The notes under the pieces were generated by a model. The model ran no database searches, had not been told where the DNA came from, and saw only the letters and a program-made list of their open reading frames with translations. This document shows positions 51,087-59,549 of a stretch of 64,000 nt of DNA, piece after piece (position 1 is the stretch's first letter; each line of letters opens with the position of its first letter). Origin of the DNA: Pseudomonas sp. UFMG81 (GTDB lineage Bacteria; Pseudomonadota; Gammaproteobacteria; Pseudomonadales; Pseudomonadaceae); NCBI RefSeq assembly GCF_015354575.1, contig NZ_JACAFQ010000001.1, forward strand, positions 1 to 64,000, read 5' to 3'. The position numbers and the translations under genes are program-made.

Positions 51087-51557
51087 ATGGATCTCAGAAC
51101 CGCTTTCGCAGGGGTGCTGCGCGCACTCCGCCTCGTCCGTGGTGCCCGTTATGCCGACCTCTCGGACGCCACGCACCGTCGCAAAATCGCTGAGCTTGAG
51201 AACGCTCAAACGAGCGTCAGCCTTGAGCAGTTCGACGCTCTCGCAGAATCCCTAGGTCTTGATGCGATCGCCCTAATGGCGTTGTGCGTGTCTGTGCGTG
51301 AAGGAGTCGTGCCGCACGAAAAGATTCTCGACTCGATGACCAAGCTGACCGACTTCGTGGCAGTCGGCGGGATCGAGTTGATTGGGGAGCAATTCGACGC
51401 CTCCGGTTCTCTGATCAAGAGGTCTCGTGGGAGACCACTGCACGCTGACAATGAGAAGGCGGTGCTCGCGCTTAAGGCTGAAGGTCTCTCACCTCAACAA
51501 GCTGCAACCAGGCTGGGGCTGGCCCTGACGTCGGTGATGGAGTATTGGAAAAAATGA
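51087..51557 (+). CDS. XRE-type transcriptional regulator
   Basis: 156 residues from ATG 51087 (MDLRTAFAGVLRALRLVRGA). The N-terminal helix-turn-helix spans residues 1-65 (R-Y-A-D-L-S-D-A-T-H-R-R-K-I-A-E-L-E, then S-L-E-Q-F-D-A-L-A-E-S-L-G). A second HTH-like element at the end (S-P-Q-Q-A-A-T-R-L-G-L-A-L-T-S-V) follows a R-S-R-G-R-P AT-hook-like stretch. It could control island functions; the repeated palindromes upstream of the excisionase-like gene are a possible target. Confidence 0.75.
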   Translation: MDLRTAFAGVLRALRLVRGARYADLSDATHRRKIAELENAQTSVSLEQFDALAESLGLDAIALMALCVSVREGVVPHEKILDSMTKLTDFVAVGGIELIGEQFDASGSLIKRSRGRPLHADNEKAVLALKAEGLSPQQAATRLGLALTSVMEYWKK

Positions 51558-51589
51558 CCAGCTAAGAGATGCGCTGGCACATGGTGATC

Positions 51590-51930
51590 CTAGGGATAAG
51601 GGCGATGGTGTCCACGTGTTTGAGGTACACCATCGCCTTTAATGCGATTCTGAAGGTGTGTTCGCTGGCTTAGGGTCGAGTTACCGATCAGCACATGCCA
51701 TTTGTCCACCGACATCTGGCTGATCACCCGCGTCGAGCGGTTGCCATAGCGGTCGTCCAGCAGCTCCAGCATGTCGCGCCGTTGCCCATCGCTAAGTGGC
51801 GCCAAGTGCCATCAGTTTGGCGAAGTGGGCCTTGTGGGCCAAAGCGCAGGCGAGCCAGGTTTTGCCGATACCTCAATGCCAACGCTGGAGTAACGATCAC
51901 CCACATGATATCGACGGGCCACAATTGCAC
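51590..51930 (-). pseudogene. IS21-type IstB helper ATPase remnant
   Basis: The minus strand contains G-I-G-K-T-W-L-A-C-A-L-A-H-K-A, the Walker A region of IstB, and then, after a large deletion and in another frame, R-R-D-M-L-E-L-L-D-D-R-Y-G-N-R-S-T, its C-terminal signature. The middle of the protein and the IstA transposase are missing. Confidence 0.7.
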
Positions 51931-52305
51931 CTGACAAACTAACTTTATCGCTAGCTATCAATTGGCCACTTAAAACGGAAATACCAGCATTTTCAGCACT
52001 TTATGAATGTCAATAGATTTATTTTTTATTTTTACACTTGAATTCAATTTTTCAAAACGGAGTATATATGTTTGTAACCAACCCATAAGCTGAAACCTCA
52101 TCCTCTCGGTAATCATTCACAGCGATAAGGCTGCGACCATAGCTCAATTAATGATTTTGAAAATGCTCCAAAGCGGAAGCCAACGGCTGGGGCGGAGCTA
52201 TTCGTTTCTTCGTCCGCAGGACGCCTAGGCTTTTTCTTTGCTCTTATTTTGCCATCAAATAATGTCGCTTAATTTTGCTGGATAACCACACCCGAAATTC
52301 GCGAA

Positions 52306-52419
52306 TTGACATTTTGTCAAAAGATTAGACTCAAGCCAAATAATTCTAACTCGTCGGCATACGTTCCAAGTGGGATATAGAATCGGTAAAGAGCCCGCAA
52401 ACTGTTGACAAAGTGTCAA
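52306..52419. promoter_or_regulatory. Two identical-type palindromes TTGACA-N3-TGTCAA
   Basis: Copies lie at 52306-52320 (spacer TTT) and 52405-52419 (spacer AAG), 99 bp apart, with a third TTGACA at 52441-52446. They sit in a 600-bp AT-rich stretch (about 52000-52640) before the excisionase-like gene. The arrangement suggests repressor sites overlapping -35 boxes. No other gene is visible in that stretch. Confidence 0.55.
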
Positions 52420-52592
52420 AACCAATCTCCTATTTTTTTGTTGACAGGGGGAATCTTAAAGAGCACCATTTGCGTGCATCCATCTCAGGATAGAGTGACA
52501 AGCGACACGCAGAGAACTCCAAAAAATATTAAGAATATCTTTCAGTTATTGTACTAAGGCCTAAGTACAGGATGGAACGGGATTTTTATACC

Positions 52593-52621
52593 GGCGCGAT
52601 AGCTCGAGAGCTATATGCGCC
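52593..52621 (+). promoter_or_regulatory. Inverted repeat before the excisionase-like start
   Basis: ATAGCTC-GA-GAGCTAT (52599-52614) is flanked by GGCGC and GCGCC, giving an extended hairpin 21 bp before the start at 52643. Another palindrome, TGTACT/AGTACA, lies at 52550-52569. Operator or mRNA structure. Confidence 0.45.
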
Positions 52622-52642
52622 CAAGATTGAGATTCAGCTTCA

Positions 52643-52897
52643 ATGAATAAAAATGACCACCCGACCATCGCTGAATATAGTGCCCTAGCGAACAAAGCCG
52701 GATACCTGACAGAAGATCAGATAGCTATGCTTGCAAAGGTAAAACCGGCAACATTAGAGGACTGGAGAAAGCGAGGAAACGGCCCGGCATATGTCCGCTT
52801 CGGGACATCCTATCTTTACAGCATTGAGAATTTAACAGATCATTTAAATTCACTGGAGAAACAGCGTAGCCGAGAAGCCATCATTCGATCAATTTGA
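52643..52897 (+). CDS. AlpA/excisionase-like DNA-binding protein
   Basis: 84 residues (MNKNDHPTIAEYSALANKAG). The MerR-like helix-turn-helix reads L-T-E-D-Q-I-A-M-L-A-K-V-K-P-A-T-L-E-D-W-R-K-R-G, with the wing G-P-A-Y-V-R-F-G-T-S-Y-L-Y. This is the pattern of small excisionases and AlpA-type regulators. In this place, near the integrase, it most likely directs excision or controls integrase. It is AT-rich and preceded by several palindromes. Confidence 0.75.
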   Translation: MNKNDHPTIAEYSALANKAGYLTEDQIAMLAKVKPATLEDWRKRGNGPAYVRFGTSYLYSIENLTDHLNSLEKQRSREAIIRSI

Positions 52898-52904
52898 ATA
52901 GTGA

Positions 52905-53165
52905 CAGGCCCCGACTACCCAAGTAGTAATTGCCCACCACCGGAGTCACTGTTTTCAGCTTCTGCTTCTCCAGCAAGTACCAAAAGTTAAGGATGGTGGC
53001 TTCGTCGGGTATGGGCTCCAGACTCAGCCCGGCGAACTAGCGCAGGATAGTCGTCTGATAGAGCGCTCCATCTCCAGATCGCTATGCCCGAACCAGTTCT
53101 GCTTAAGACGAATACCCAGCATCGCCATCAGATACGTAGGACGACCGCCTTCACCTTTTTGGGTA
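52905..53165 (-). pseudogene. IS5-family transposase remnant
   Basis: The minus strand reads G-G-R-P-T-Y-L-M-A-M-L-G-I-R-L-K-Q-N-W-F and then, shifted, L-S-L-E-P-I-P-D-E-A-T-I-L-N-F-W. These are the N-terminal landmarks of IS5-type transposases. The catalytic DDE region is absent. The rest, 53166-53406, holds IS-end-like sequence (53235-53257 resembles 9494-9516) and no gene. Confidence 0.7.
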
Positions 53166-53406
53166 ATGCGACTCAAGCGGAGTTATCAGGCTGTTCCACG
53201 ACTCCAGGGTAAATTGCACTGACTTGACCCCAAATTTGCATTCGACCTGACCACTCATTTGCACCGGACTTGACCAGCACGATTTGTAACCATGATCGGC
53301 AGAACGACCCGCTACGGAAGTCCGTTAGTCCGGTATCACCGGATTGAATTTCACCAGATTTGGGAATTCTTCTTTAGGGCTCCGTAGTCGATAGTCCATT
53401 CTGCGA

Positions 53407-54501
53407 TCAATTTGACATCATTTCGACCGCCTGTGACTGCACACCAAGCAGGTCATTGAAGGCCTTCTGCACGTCTTTGGCTTTAATGTGCGTGTAGCGC
53501 TTCAGCATCTTCCAATCTCGGTGCCCGGAAATCAGAGCCACCTGCTCGATCCGGAGACCGACAGTGAATAGCTTGCCAATCGCTCCGTGCCGCAGATCAT
53601 GAAAATGCAGGTCATCTATCTTGCATTGCTTACAAATACGAGTAAATGACGCGCTAACCGAACGCTGGTTGTACGGAAAAATGCGTCCCGCTTTTCGATC
53701 CCCCACATGCGCCATGACAATTTTCCATGCAGCAGGTAGAAGCGGAACCGTCTGGTTATTCCCGATCTTCTCATGCGGGTGCTTACGATTTCTGACCACT
53801 ACTGTTTTATCAACATGGTCGATATCTTCAATGAGGATCTGACAAATTTCCTCTTGCCGCATTGCTGAGGCCAAGGCGAAAGCAATCAGGTGCTGCATGG
53901 GTATCTCTTGTCTTGACCCCTTCGCTTCGTAAGCAGCAAAAATTTTGTCGAGCTCATCCTCTGTAGCTTCTCTTTCACGCTGATTGCTACGAGTACTCAC
54001 CCCCCTGCGTGACAGACTGCTACGGACTTCGTTTGCAATACCTGCATCAACGTCGTAATGCTTCACCTCCCGAGCCCAATGCAAAATCGTCGAAATGTAC
54101 GACAGATCGACAGCTATAGTAACACCAGAAACTATCGTGCCAGCCTGGGTCTTCTGCTTGAGCCGTTTGTCTACAAAATCACGTAGATGAAGGATCGAGA
54201 ACTCCGACATCAGGACACCCTTGAACTCAGATTTCAGGCGTAGGAGTGTCGCTTTTTTGTTCTTGCCGTGTGGCTTGACCGGATCGGTTTCTTCAATGTA
54301 CTTGTCAATGAAATCCGCAACAGTCGATCCTTTAGGCGTTGGCGCTGTGCCGACAGCCCTGATGCTGTCAAGCTTGCTTTCCATCTCCGCAGCCCAACGC
54401 TTTGCGTCAGCGCGTTTCTTGAACGTCATGCCCTTCCGCACACCACCGCGCATAACCTGAGCGCGCCAGCTGCCGCTTGGAAGCTTTACAATACTTGCCA
54501 T
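53407..54501 (-). CDS. Intact tyrosine integrase of the island
   Basis: 364 residues (MASIVKLPSGSWRAQVMRGG). The N-terminal arm-binding part contains F-K-K-R-A-D-A-K-R-W-A. The catalytic domain has the first arginine in F-A-L-A-S-A-M-R-Q-E-E-I-C, then H-D-L-R-H, G-H-R-D-W and the tyrosine in K-R-Y-T-H. All key residues are present. It inserts the element into the dusA 5' end, next to which it lies. Its promoter region carries four TGCACAC-type half sites. It differs clearly from the decayed integrase at 10776 in the N-terminal part. Confidence 0.93.
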   Translation of the reverse strand: MASIVKLPSGSWRAQVMRGGVRKGMTFKKRADAKRWAAEMESKLDSIRAVGTAPTPKGSTVADFIDKYIEETDPVKPHGKNKKATLLRLKSEFKGVLMSEFSILHLRDFVDKRLKQKTQAGTIVSGVTIAVDLSYISTILHWAREVKHYDVDAGIANEVRSSLSRRGVSTRSNQREREATEDELDKIFAAYEAKGSRQEIPMQHLIAFALASAMRQEEICQILIEDIDHVDKTVVVRNRKHPHEKIGNNQTVPLLPAAWKIVMAHVGDRKAGRIFPYNQRSVSASFTRICKQCKIDDLHFHDLRHGAIGKLFTVGLRIEQVALISGHRDWKMLKRYTHIKAKDVQKAFNDLLGVQSQAVEMMSN

Positions 54502-54504
54502 TGC

Positions 54505-54578
54505 GTGTGCAATCCCTGTTCATTCTGACGTACCCGAATAATACACTGCACACACCCATCATGCACACCGCGTGTGCA
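54505..54578. promoter_or_regulatory. Clustered TGCACAC half sites between integrase and dusA
   Basis: TGCACAC or its complement occurs at 54505-54511, near 54547-54553, and as an inverted pair TGCACAC-CGC-GTGTGCA at 54562-54578. The cluster covers the integrase start region and the new dusA promoter, and may bind integrase, an excisionase or a repressor. Confidence 0.5.
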
Positions 54579-54604
54579 CCAAGGCTACACATGAAGGCTT
54601 TTAA

Positions 54605-55612
54605 GTGAATTTTTCAGAAGAAAAAACCCTTATAAATCAAGATATTATCAGTAGGCGATTCAGCGTTGCCCCCATGATGGACTGGACCGATCGTCACTGC
54701 CGGTTCTTCCTGCGCCTGTTGTCGAAAAACGCCCTGCTCTACACCGAGATGGTCACCACTGGCGCCCTGCTGCACAACGATGCCCAGCGCTTCCTGCGCC
54801 ATGACGCGTCCGAGCACCCGCTGGCCCTGCAACTGGGCGGCAGCGTGCCGGCGGACCTGGCAGCCTGCGCGCGCCTGGCCGAGCAGGCTGGCTACGATGA
54901 GGTCAACCTCAATGTCGGCTGCCCCAGCGACCGGGTGCAGAACAACATGATCGGCGCCTGCCTGATGGGCCACCCGGCGCTGGTGGCCGATTGCGTCAAG
55001 GCCATGCAGGACGCGGTGGGCATTGCGGTGACGGTCAAGCACCGCATCGGCATCAATGGCCGCGACAGCTACGCCGAGCTGTGCGATTTCGTCGGCCAGG
55101 TGCGCGACGCCGGGTGCCGCAGCTTCACCGTGCATGCGCGCATCGCCATCCTCGAAGGGCTGTCGCCCAAGGAGAACCGCGAGATCCCGCCCCTGCGCTA
55201 TGACGTGGCGGCGCAGCTCAAGGCAGACTTCCCTGACCTGGAGCTGGTGCTCAACGGCGGCATCAAGACCTTGGACGAGTGCCACACCCACCTGCAAACC
55301 TTCGATGGCGTGATGCTGGGGCGCGAGGCGTACCACAACCCCTACCTGCTGGCCGAGGTGGACCAGCAGCTGTTCGGCAGCGATGCGCCGGTGGTGAGCC
55401 GTAGCGAGGCGATGGAGCGACTGCGGCCGTACATCGTCGCGCATCTGCAGAGCGGTGGCGCGATGCACCACATTACCCGGCACATCCTCGGGCTGGGCCA
55501 GGGCTTCCCGGGGGCGCGGCGCTTCCGCCAGTTGCTGTCGGCGGACATCCACAAGACCGATGCGCCGCTGGCGGTGCTGGACCAGGCGGCGGAGTTGCTG
55601 GCGGGCCGGTGA
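54605..55612 (+). CDS. dusA: tRNA-dihydrouridine synthase A
   Basis: 335 residues from GTG 54605 with GAAGG seven bases before it. Residues 1-16 (MNFSEEKTLINQDIIS) are AT-rich and come from the island; the native protein resumes at R-R-F-S-V-A-P-M-M-D-W-T-D. FMN-binding and active-site features are intact, including L-N-V-G-C-P-S with the catalytic cysteine and V-K-H-R-I-G. DusA reduces U20/U20a in tRNA. The insertion keeps the enzyme whole but replaces its promoter and start. Confidence 0.95.
   Translation: MNFSEEKTLINQDIISRRFSVAPMMDWTDRHCRFFLRLLSKNALLYTEMVTTGALLHNDAQRFLRHDASEHPLALQLGGSVPADLAACARLAEQAGYDEVNLNVGCPSDRVQNNMIGACLMGHPALVADCVKAMQDAVGIAVTVKHRIGINGRDSYAELCDFVGQVRDAGCRSFTVHARIAILEGLSPKENREIPPLRYDVAAQLKADFPDLELVLNGGIKTLDECHTHLQTFDGVMLGREAYHNPYLLAEVDQQLFGSDAPVVSRSEAMERLRPYIVAHLQSGGAMHHITRHILGLGQGFPGARRFRQLLSADIHKTDAPLAVLDQAAELLAGR
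54659..54681 (+). other. Attachment site, right (inside dusA)
   Basis: Identical to 11961-11983; covers the dusA codons for F-S-V-A-P-M-M and the first bases of the next. Confidence 0.85.
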
Positions 55613-55743
55613 GGGTCTGGGGGCGCCTTGCGCCCCTATCGCGGGCAAGTCCGCTGCCACAAGCAGGAACCTCCGGTCAGGTTTCGACTCGAATGCTCAC
55701 CTTTGGCATAGCCCTGGATTGCCCGGGGCTGCTGCGCAGCCCA

Positions 55744-55768
55744 TCGCGACGCAAGGCCGCTCCTACAG
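55744..55768. repeat. REP-like unit
   Basis: CGCGACGCAAGGCCGCTCCT followed by ACAGG, related to the units at 58866-58999, in the gap between dusA and tal. Confidence 0.55.
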
Positions 55769-55832
55769 GGGGCCTTGAGCAGGCGGTAGGGCTCGGGTAA
55801 TGTCGAGCCATTGCACAGGACAGAGCACGCCC

Positions 55833-56759
55833 ATGACCTCCAAGCTGGAACAACTCAAGCAGTTCACCACCGTGGTCGCCGACACCGGGGACCTGGACGC
55901 CATCACCCGCCTCAAGCCGGTCGATGCCACCACCAACCCCTCACTGCTGCTCAAGGCCGCCGCCATCCCCGGCTACGCCGAGCTGCTCAAGCAGGTCAAG
56001 GCAGACGCCAAGGGCAATGTCGACCTGGCCTGCGACAAGTTCGCCGTGGCCGTGGGCGCGGGCATCCTCAAAGTGATCCCGGGGCGTATCTCCACCGAAG
56101 TGGATGCGCGCCTATCGTTCGACGAACCCGCACTGCTGAACAAGGCCCGCCAACTGATCGGGCTCTATGAAGCGGCCGGGATCACGAAAGACCGCGTGCT
56201 GATCAAGCTGGCCTCCACCTGGGAGGGCATCCGCGCCGCCGAGAAGCTGGAGAAGGAAGGTATCCAGACCAACCTCACCCTGCTGTTCTCCTTCGCCCAG
56301 GCCCAGGCCTGCGCCGATGCCGGGGTGTTCCTGATCTCGCCGTTCGTGGGCCGTATCTACGACTGGTACAAGAAGAGCACCGGCAAAGAATATGTGGGCG
56401 CCGAAGACCCGGGCGTGCAGTCGGTCACCCGTATCTATGACTACTACAAAGCCAACGGCTACGACACCGTGGTGATGGGTGCGAGCTTCCGCAACATCGG
56501 CCAGATCGAACAGCTGGCCGGCTGCGACCGCCTGACCATCAGCCCGGAACTGCTGGTGCAACTGTCGGACGACCAGGGCGCGCTGCCACGGGTGCTCAAG
56601 CCGGGCAACGCCGGCGAGGCGAAGCAGGTGCTGAACGAGAGCCAGTTCCGCTGGGCGATGAACGAAGACGCCATGGCCACCGAGAAGCTGGCCGAGGGCA
56701 TTCGCCAGTTCGCCCGGGACCAGGAGAAGCTCGAGAAGCTGATGGCCGAAAAGGCCTGA
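55833..56759 (+). CDS. tal: Transaldolase
   Basis: 308 residues from ATG 55833 ([20 protein letters not shown]). Class I transaldolase: [10 protein letters not shown] near residue 35, and the Schiff-base lysine in [11 protein letters not shown]. The C-terminal F-R-N-I-G-Q-I and R-W-A-M-N-E-D are as in TalB. It moves a three-carbon ketol unit in the pentose phosphate pathway. A single-gene unit ended by a clear terminator. Confidence 0.96.
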   Translation: MTSKLEQLKQFTTVVADTGDLDAITRLKPVDATTNPSLLLKAAAIPGYAELLKQVKADAKGNVDLACDKFAVAVGAGILKVIPGRISTEVDARLSFDEPALLNKARQLIGLYEAAGITKDRVLIKLASTWEGIRAAEKLEKEGIQTNLTLLFSFAQAQACADAGVFLISPFVGRIYDWYKKSTGKEYVGAEDPGVQSVTRIYDYYKANGYDTVVMGASFRNIGQIEQLAGCDRLTISPELLVQLSDDQGALPRVLKPGNAGEAKQVLNESQFRWAMNEDAMATEKLAEGIRQFARDQEKLEKLMAEKA

Positions 56760-56779
56760 TACATATCGGGTTTGCCAAG

Positions 56780-56815
56780 CGGGCGGGAAGTGCGCAGCAT
56801 TTTCCGCCCGTTTTT
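56780..56815 (+). terminator. Rho-independent terminator of tal
   Basis: CGGGCGG (56780-56786) pairs with CCGCCCG (56804-56810), extended by GAA/TTT, and is followed by TTTTT. Confidence 0.8.
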
Positions 56816-56848
56816 GTTTCAGCCACCCTTGAAGTGCTTGAACATGAT

Positions 56849-56942
56849 GGCCCCTTCGCGGGTAAACCCGCTCCCACAAGCGCTGCGCTGGTCTTGATGG
56901 CCGCACCGCACCTGTGGGAGCGGGTTTACCCGCGAAGGGGCC
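56849..56942. repeat. Long inverted REP pair
   Basis: A 30-bp unit (56849-56878, GGCCCCTTCGCGGGTAAACC and following) and its exact inverted copy (56913-56942) around a 34-base loop. It can form a very strong hairpin between tal and the next gene. Confidence 0.85.
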
Positions 56943-56964
56943 AGTCAGCCTAACAGAGCCGTCA

Positions 56965-58818
56965 ATGACCTCCCCCGCCCCATTGCCCTTCGTGCTTGCC
57001 GGTCCGGTACTGCGCCGCCTTGAACCCCAACGCCTGGCCATCTGGCTGGTCGGCTCGCAACCGTCGCGGCCTGACTTCCTAATCGACCACCCAGGCATCA
57101 CCCTCAGCCTTCACTGCGAAACCATCGCCGTGGGCGAGCGTGCATTCGTCCATTTGCTGGACATCCAGTTCGACCAGCCGTTGCCCCGCGACGTCGCGAT
57201 CACCTACGACCTGCTGATCGACGGCCAGGGCATCGCCGACTGGGCGCCACACCTGCTCTACCCCGGCGCCAGCCGCCCAAGCTTCGTACTGCGCGAGCGC
57301 CTCGATCACCTGCTCCACGGTTCGTGCCGCAAGCCCCACCACCCCGCCGCCGACGGCCTGCTGTGCGCCGACCGCCTGCTTTTGGCCTGCGAGCAACCGC
57401 AACAACGCCCGGCCGTGCTGCTGATGACCGGCGACCAGGTCTACGCCGACGACGTCGCCGGCCCCATGCTGCGGGCCATCCACGAACTGATCGAGCACCT
57501 GGGCCTGTTCGACGAAACCCTGGACGGCGCCCTGGTGGCCAACGGCGCCGAGCTCTACCAGCACCCCGCCAGCTACTACCACCGCGCCGACCTGCTGCCC
57601 GCCCAGCAAAGCAACGAAACCCTGCGCGAACGCTTCTTCGGCGGCAAACGCAAACCGATCTTCTCGTCCAGCAACGCCGACAACCACCTGGTGACCTTCG
57701 CCGAGGTCATGGCCATGTACCTGCTGGTGTGGTCACCCACACCTTGGACGCTGGTGCGCATGGCAATGCCTGCCGGGCTCACCGACCAGCGCCAGGCGCG
57801 CTACCGGCACGAGCTACCGCTGATCGAGGGCTTCCGTGACGGGCTGGGCCGGGTGGCACGGGTGATGGCCCACCTGCCCTGCCTGATGATCTTCGACGAC
57901 CATGACATCACCGACGACTGGAACCTGTCGGCGCAATGGGAGCAGACCGCCTACGGCCACCCGTTCTCGCGGCGCATCATCGGCAATGCGCTGCTGGGTT
58001 ACTTGCTGTGTCAGGGCTGGGGCAACGACCCGGATGGCTGTGCGGCGCTGATCGCGCAGTGCCTGCAACCGGAGCAGGACCGCGACGCGCTGATCGGCGA
58101 ACTGCTGCGTTTCCAGGGCTGGCAGTTCGAGCTGCCCAGCGACCCACCGCTGTTGGTGCTGGACACCCGCACCCGGCGCTGGCGCAGCGAGAGCAGCCTG
58201 GCCAAGCCGTCGGGTCTGCTCGACTGGGAGGCGTTGTGTGAGCTGCAACAGGCCCTGCTGGACCATCCTTCGGCGATCATCGTGTCACCGGCGCCGATCT
58301 TCGGGGTCAAGCTGATCGAGACCGTGCAGCGGGTGTTCAGCGCGCTGGGCCACCCCTTGCTGGTGGACGCCGAGAACTGGATGGCCCACCGTGGCGCGGC
58401 GCAGGTGATCCTCAACATCTTCAGCCACTCGCGCACGCCGGGGCACTACGTGGTGCTCTCGGGCGACGTGCATTACTCGTTCGTCTATGAGGTGTTGATC
58501 CGTCACCGCCAGCGCAGCCCGCACTTGTGGCAGGTGACCAGCAGCGGCATCAAGAACGAGTTCCCCCGGCGCCTGTTGGATGTGCTGGACCGGCTCAACC
58601 GTTGGCTGTACGCACCGCGCTCGCCACTCAACTGGTTCACCAAGCGCCGGCAGATGGAGGTGGTGCCGCGGGTGCCCAGCCATAGCAAGGCCGGCGAGCG
58701 GTTGTGGAACAGCGCGGGGCTGGGGCAGGTGTTCTTCGACGGGCAGGGGCGGCCGGAGCGGGTGTATCAGCTCAATGCCGACAGGGCGCCGGCGACGGCA
58801 TTCGTTCGGCGGGAGTGA
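56965..58818 (+). CDS. PhoD-like metallophosphatase
   Basis: 617 residues from ATG 56965. PhoD/alkaline-phosphatase-D motifs: L-L-M-T-G-D-Q-V-Y-A-D-D-V near residue 155, I-F-D-D-H-D-I-T-D-D-W near 310, and V-L-S-G-D-V-H-Y-S-F-V near 500. There is no signal peptide, so it should be cytoplasmic, unlike classical PhoD. It probably hydrolyses phosphodiesters. Typical GC-rich host codon use. Confidence 0.85.
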   Translation: MTSPAPLPFVLAGPVLRRLEPQRLAIWLVGSQPSRPDFLIDHPGITLSLHCETIAVGERAFVHLLDIQFDQPLPRDVAITYDLLIDGQGIADWAPHLLYPGASRPSFVLRERLDHLLHGSCRKPHHPAADGLLCADRLLLACEQPQQRPAVLLMTGDQVYADDVAGPMLRAIHELIEHLGLFDETLDGALVANGAELYQHPASYYHRADLLPAQQSNETLRERFFGGKRKPIFSSSNADNHLVTFAEVMAMYLLVWSPTPWTLVRMAMPAGLTDQRQARYRHELPLIEGFRDGLGRVARVMAHLPCLMIFDDHDITDDWNLSAQWEQTAYGHPFSRRIIGNALLGYLLCQGWGNDPDGCAALIAQCLQPEQDRDALIGELLRFQGWQFELPSDPPLLVLDTRTRRWRSESSLAKPSGLLDWEALCELQQALLDHPSAIIVSPAPIFGVKLIETVQRVFSALGHPLLVDAENWMAHRGAAQVILNIFSHSRTPGHYVVLSGDVHYSFVYEVLIRHRQRSPHLWQVTSSGIKNEFPRRLLDVLDRLNRWLYAPRSPLNWFTKRRQMEVVPRVPSHSKAGERLWNSAGLGQVFFDGQGRPERVYQLNADRAPATAFVRRE

Positions 58819-58865
58819 GCGTCAGCCCCATTCGCCAGTCAGCCGGCTCCCACATCCTGCGCGGT

Positions 58866-58999
58866 CTCTGTAGGAGCGGCCTTGCCGGAGCGCCGGACCG
58901 GCCGGAAAGGGCCGCATAGCGGCCCCGGCGATCTTGAGGTGTATTCGAGGCACTGGGGGCGCTGCGCACCCCTTTCGCGACACAAGGCCGCTCCTACAC
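58866..58999. repeat. BIME-like REP module, copy A
   Basis: Bounded by CTGTAGGAGCGGCCTTG and its inverted copy (CAAGGCCGCTCCTACA). The centre (CGGCGATCTTGAGGTGTATT and after) matches copy B at 63358-63491. The two inner end cassettes are exchanged between copies. A further unit, GAGCCGGCTTGCCGGCGATAG, follows at 59024-59044. Confidence 0.75.
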
Positions 59000-59066
59000 A
59001 CAGCGTCGGCCATGACCCTGTGTGAGCCGGCTTGCCGGCGATAGCGATGGAGCAGGTAAAAACCGA

Positions 59067-59549
59067 TCAGGAACGCTCGAGCGCGCTCACCAGGTCATGG
59101 AAGGCTTCACGGTTGGAGTCGTTCAAGCCCATGAGGATCTTGTGCGCCTCCAGTACCTTCGAGCGCACCACCTCCTCGTTCTGATCCTGCGACGGCAAGT
59201 CGGTCAGGCATTCCGGGCAAGGTACGGGGCGGTCGACGATGTTGAACACCTGGTCGAAGCCCATGGACTGCAACAGCCGGGAAATATCGGGGTTGGTGGT
59301 GACCACGGTCGGCAGCAGGCCAACCTTTTGCCGCGACAGGATCGACAGCTTGGCCAGCAGACCCAGCGTGGTGCTGTCGATGCTTTCGGTTTCGGTCAAG
59401 TCGATGACGATGGCCGAGAAGTTCAGCGCGGTGAAAATCTTCTCGATCGTCGCATCCAGCGCCGAACACAATGTCAGGCGCACTTCACCGACAAACTTCA
59501 GGACGAAGGTCCCGCTCTGCTCGGCGAACTGGATTCTACCGGTACTCAT
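59067..59549 (-). CDS. hsbA: Anti-anti-sigma factor HsbA
   Basis: 160 residues. A STAS domain covers about 1-100: V-I-D-L-T-E-T-E-S-I-D-S-T-T-L-G-L-L contains the serine expected to be phosphorylated. A 50-residue C-terminal extension follows, as in Pseudomonas HsbA. In P. aeruginosa HsbA is controlled by HsbR and binds FlgM or a diguanylate cyclase, so choosing between swimming and biofilm. It overlaps the hsbR stop by 4 bp (ATGA). Confidence 0.85.
   Translation of the reverse strand: MSTGRIQFAEQSGTFVLKFVGEVRLTLCSALDATIEKIFTALNFSAIVIDLTETESIDSTTLGLLAKLSILSRQKVGLLPTVVTTNPDISRLLQSMGFDQVFNIVDRPVPCPECLTDLPSQDQNEEVVRSKVLEAHKILMGLNDSNREAFHDLVSALERS

Larger units (their letters stand above)
11961..54681. 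mobile_element. dusA-integrated genomic island (mobilizable, defence-rich)
   Basis: The borders are a 23-bp direct repeat (11961-11983 and 54659-54681). An intact tyrosine integrase lies just inside the dusA-side border, a typical layout for dusA-targeting elements. Inside are an excisionase-like gene, relaxase and MobC genes, an MvaT paralogue and many defence genes. Codon use is AT-richer than in the flanks, most clearly in the relaxase and excisionase regions. I see no coupling protein or mating-pair genes. Confidence 0.88.

Noticed and set aside
54505..54604. A tRNA gene at the integration site
   Set aside because: No cloverleaf is visible; the site is the dusA coding sequence, a known integrase target.
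54614..55660. A 348-codon minus frame opposite dusA
   Set aside because: Composition (H, Q, R, V) is that of an antisense shadow; dusA has all family motifs.
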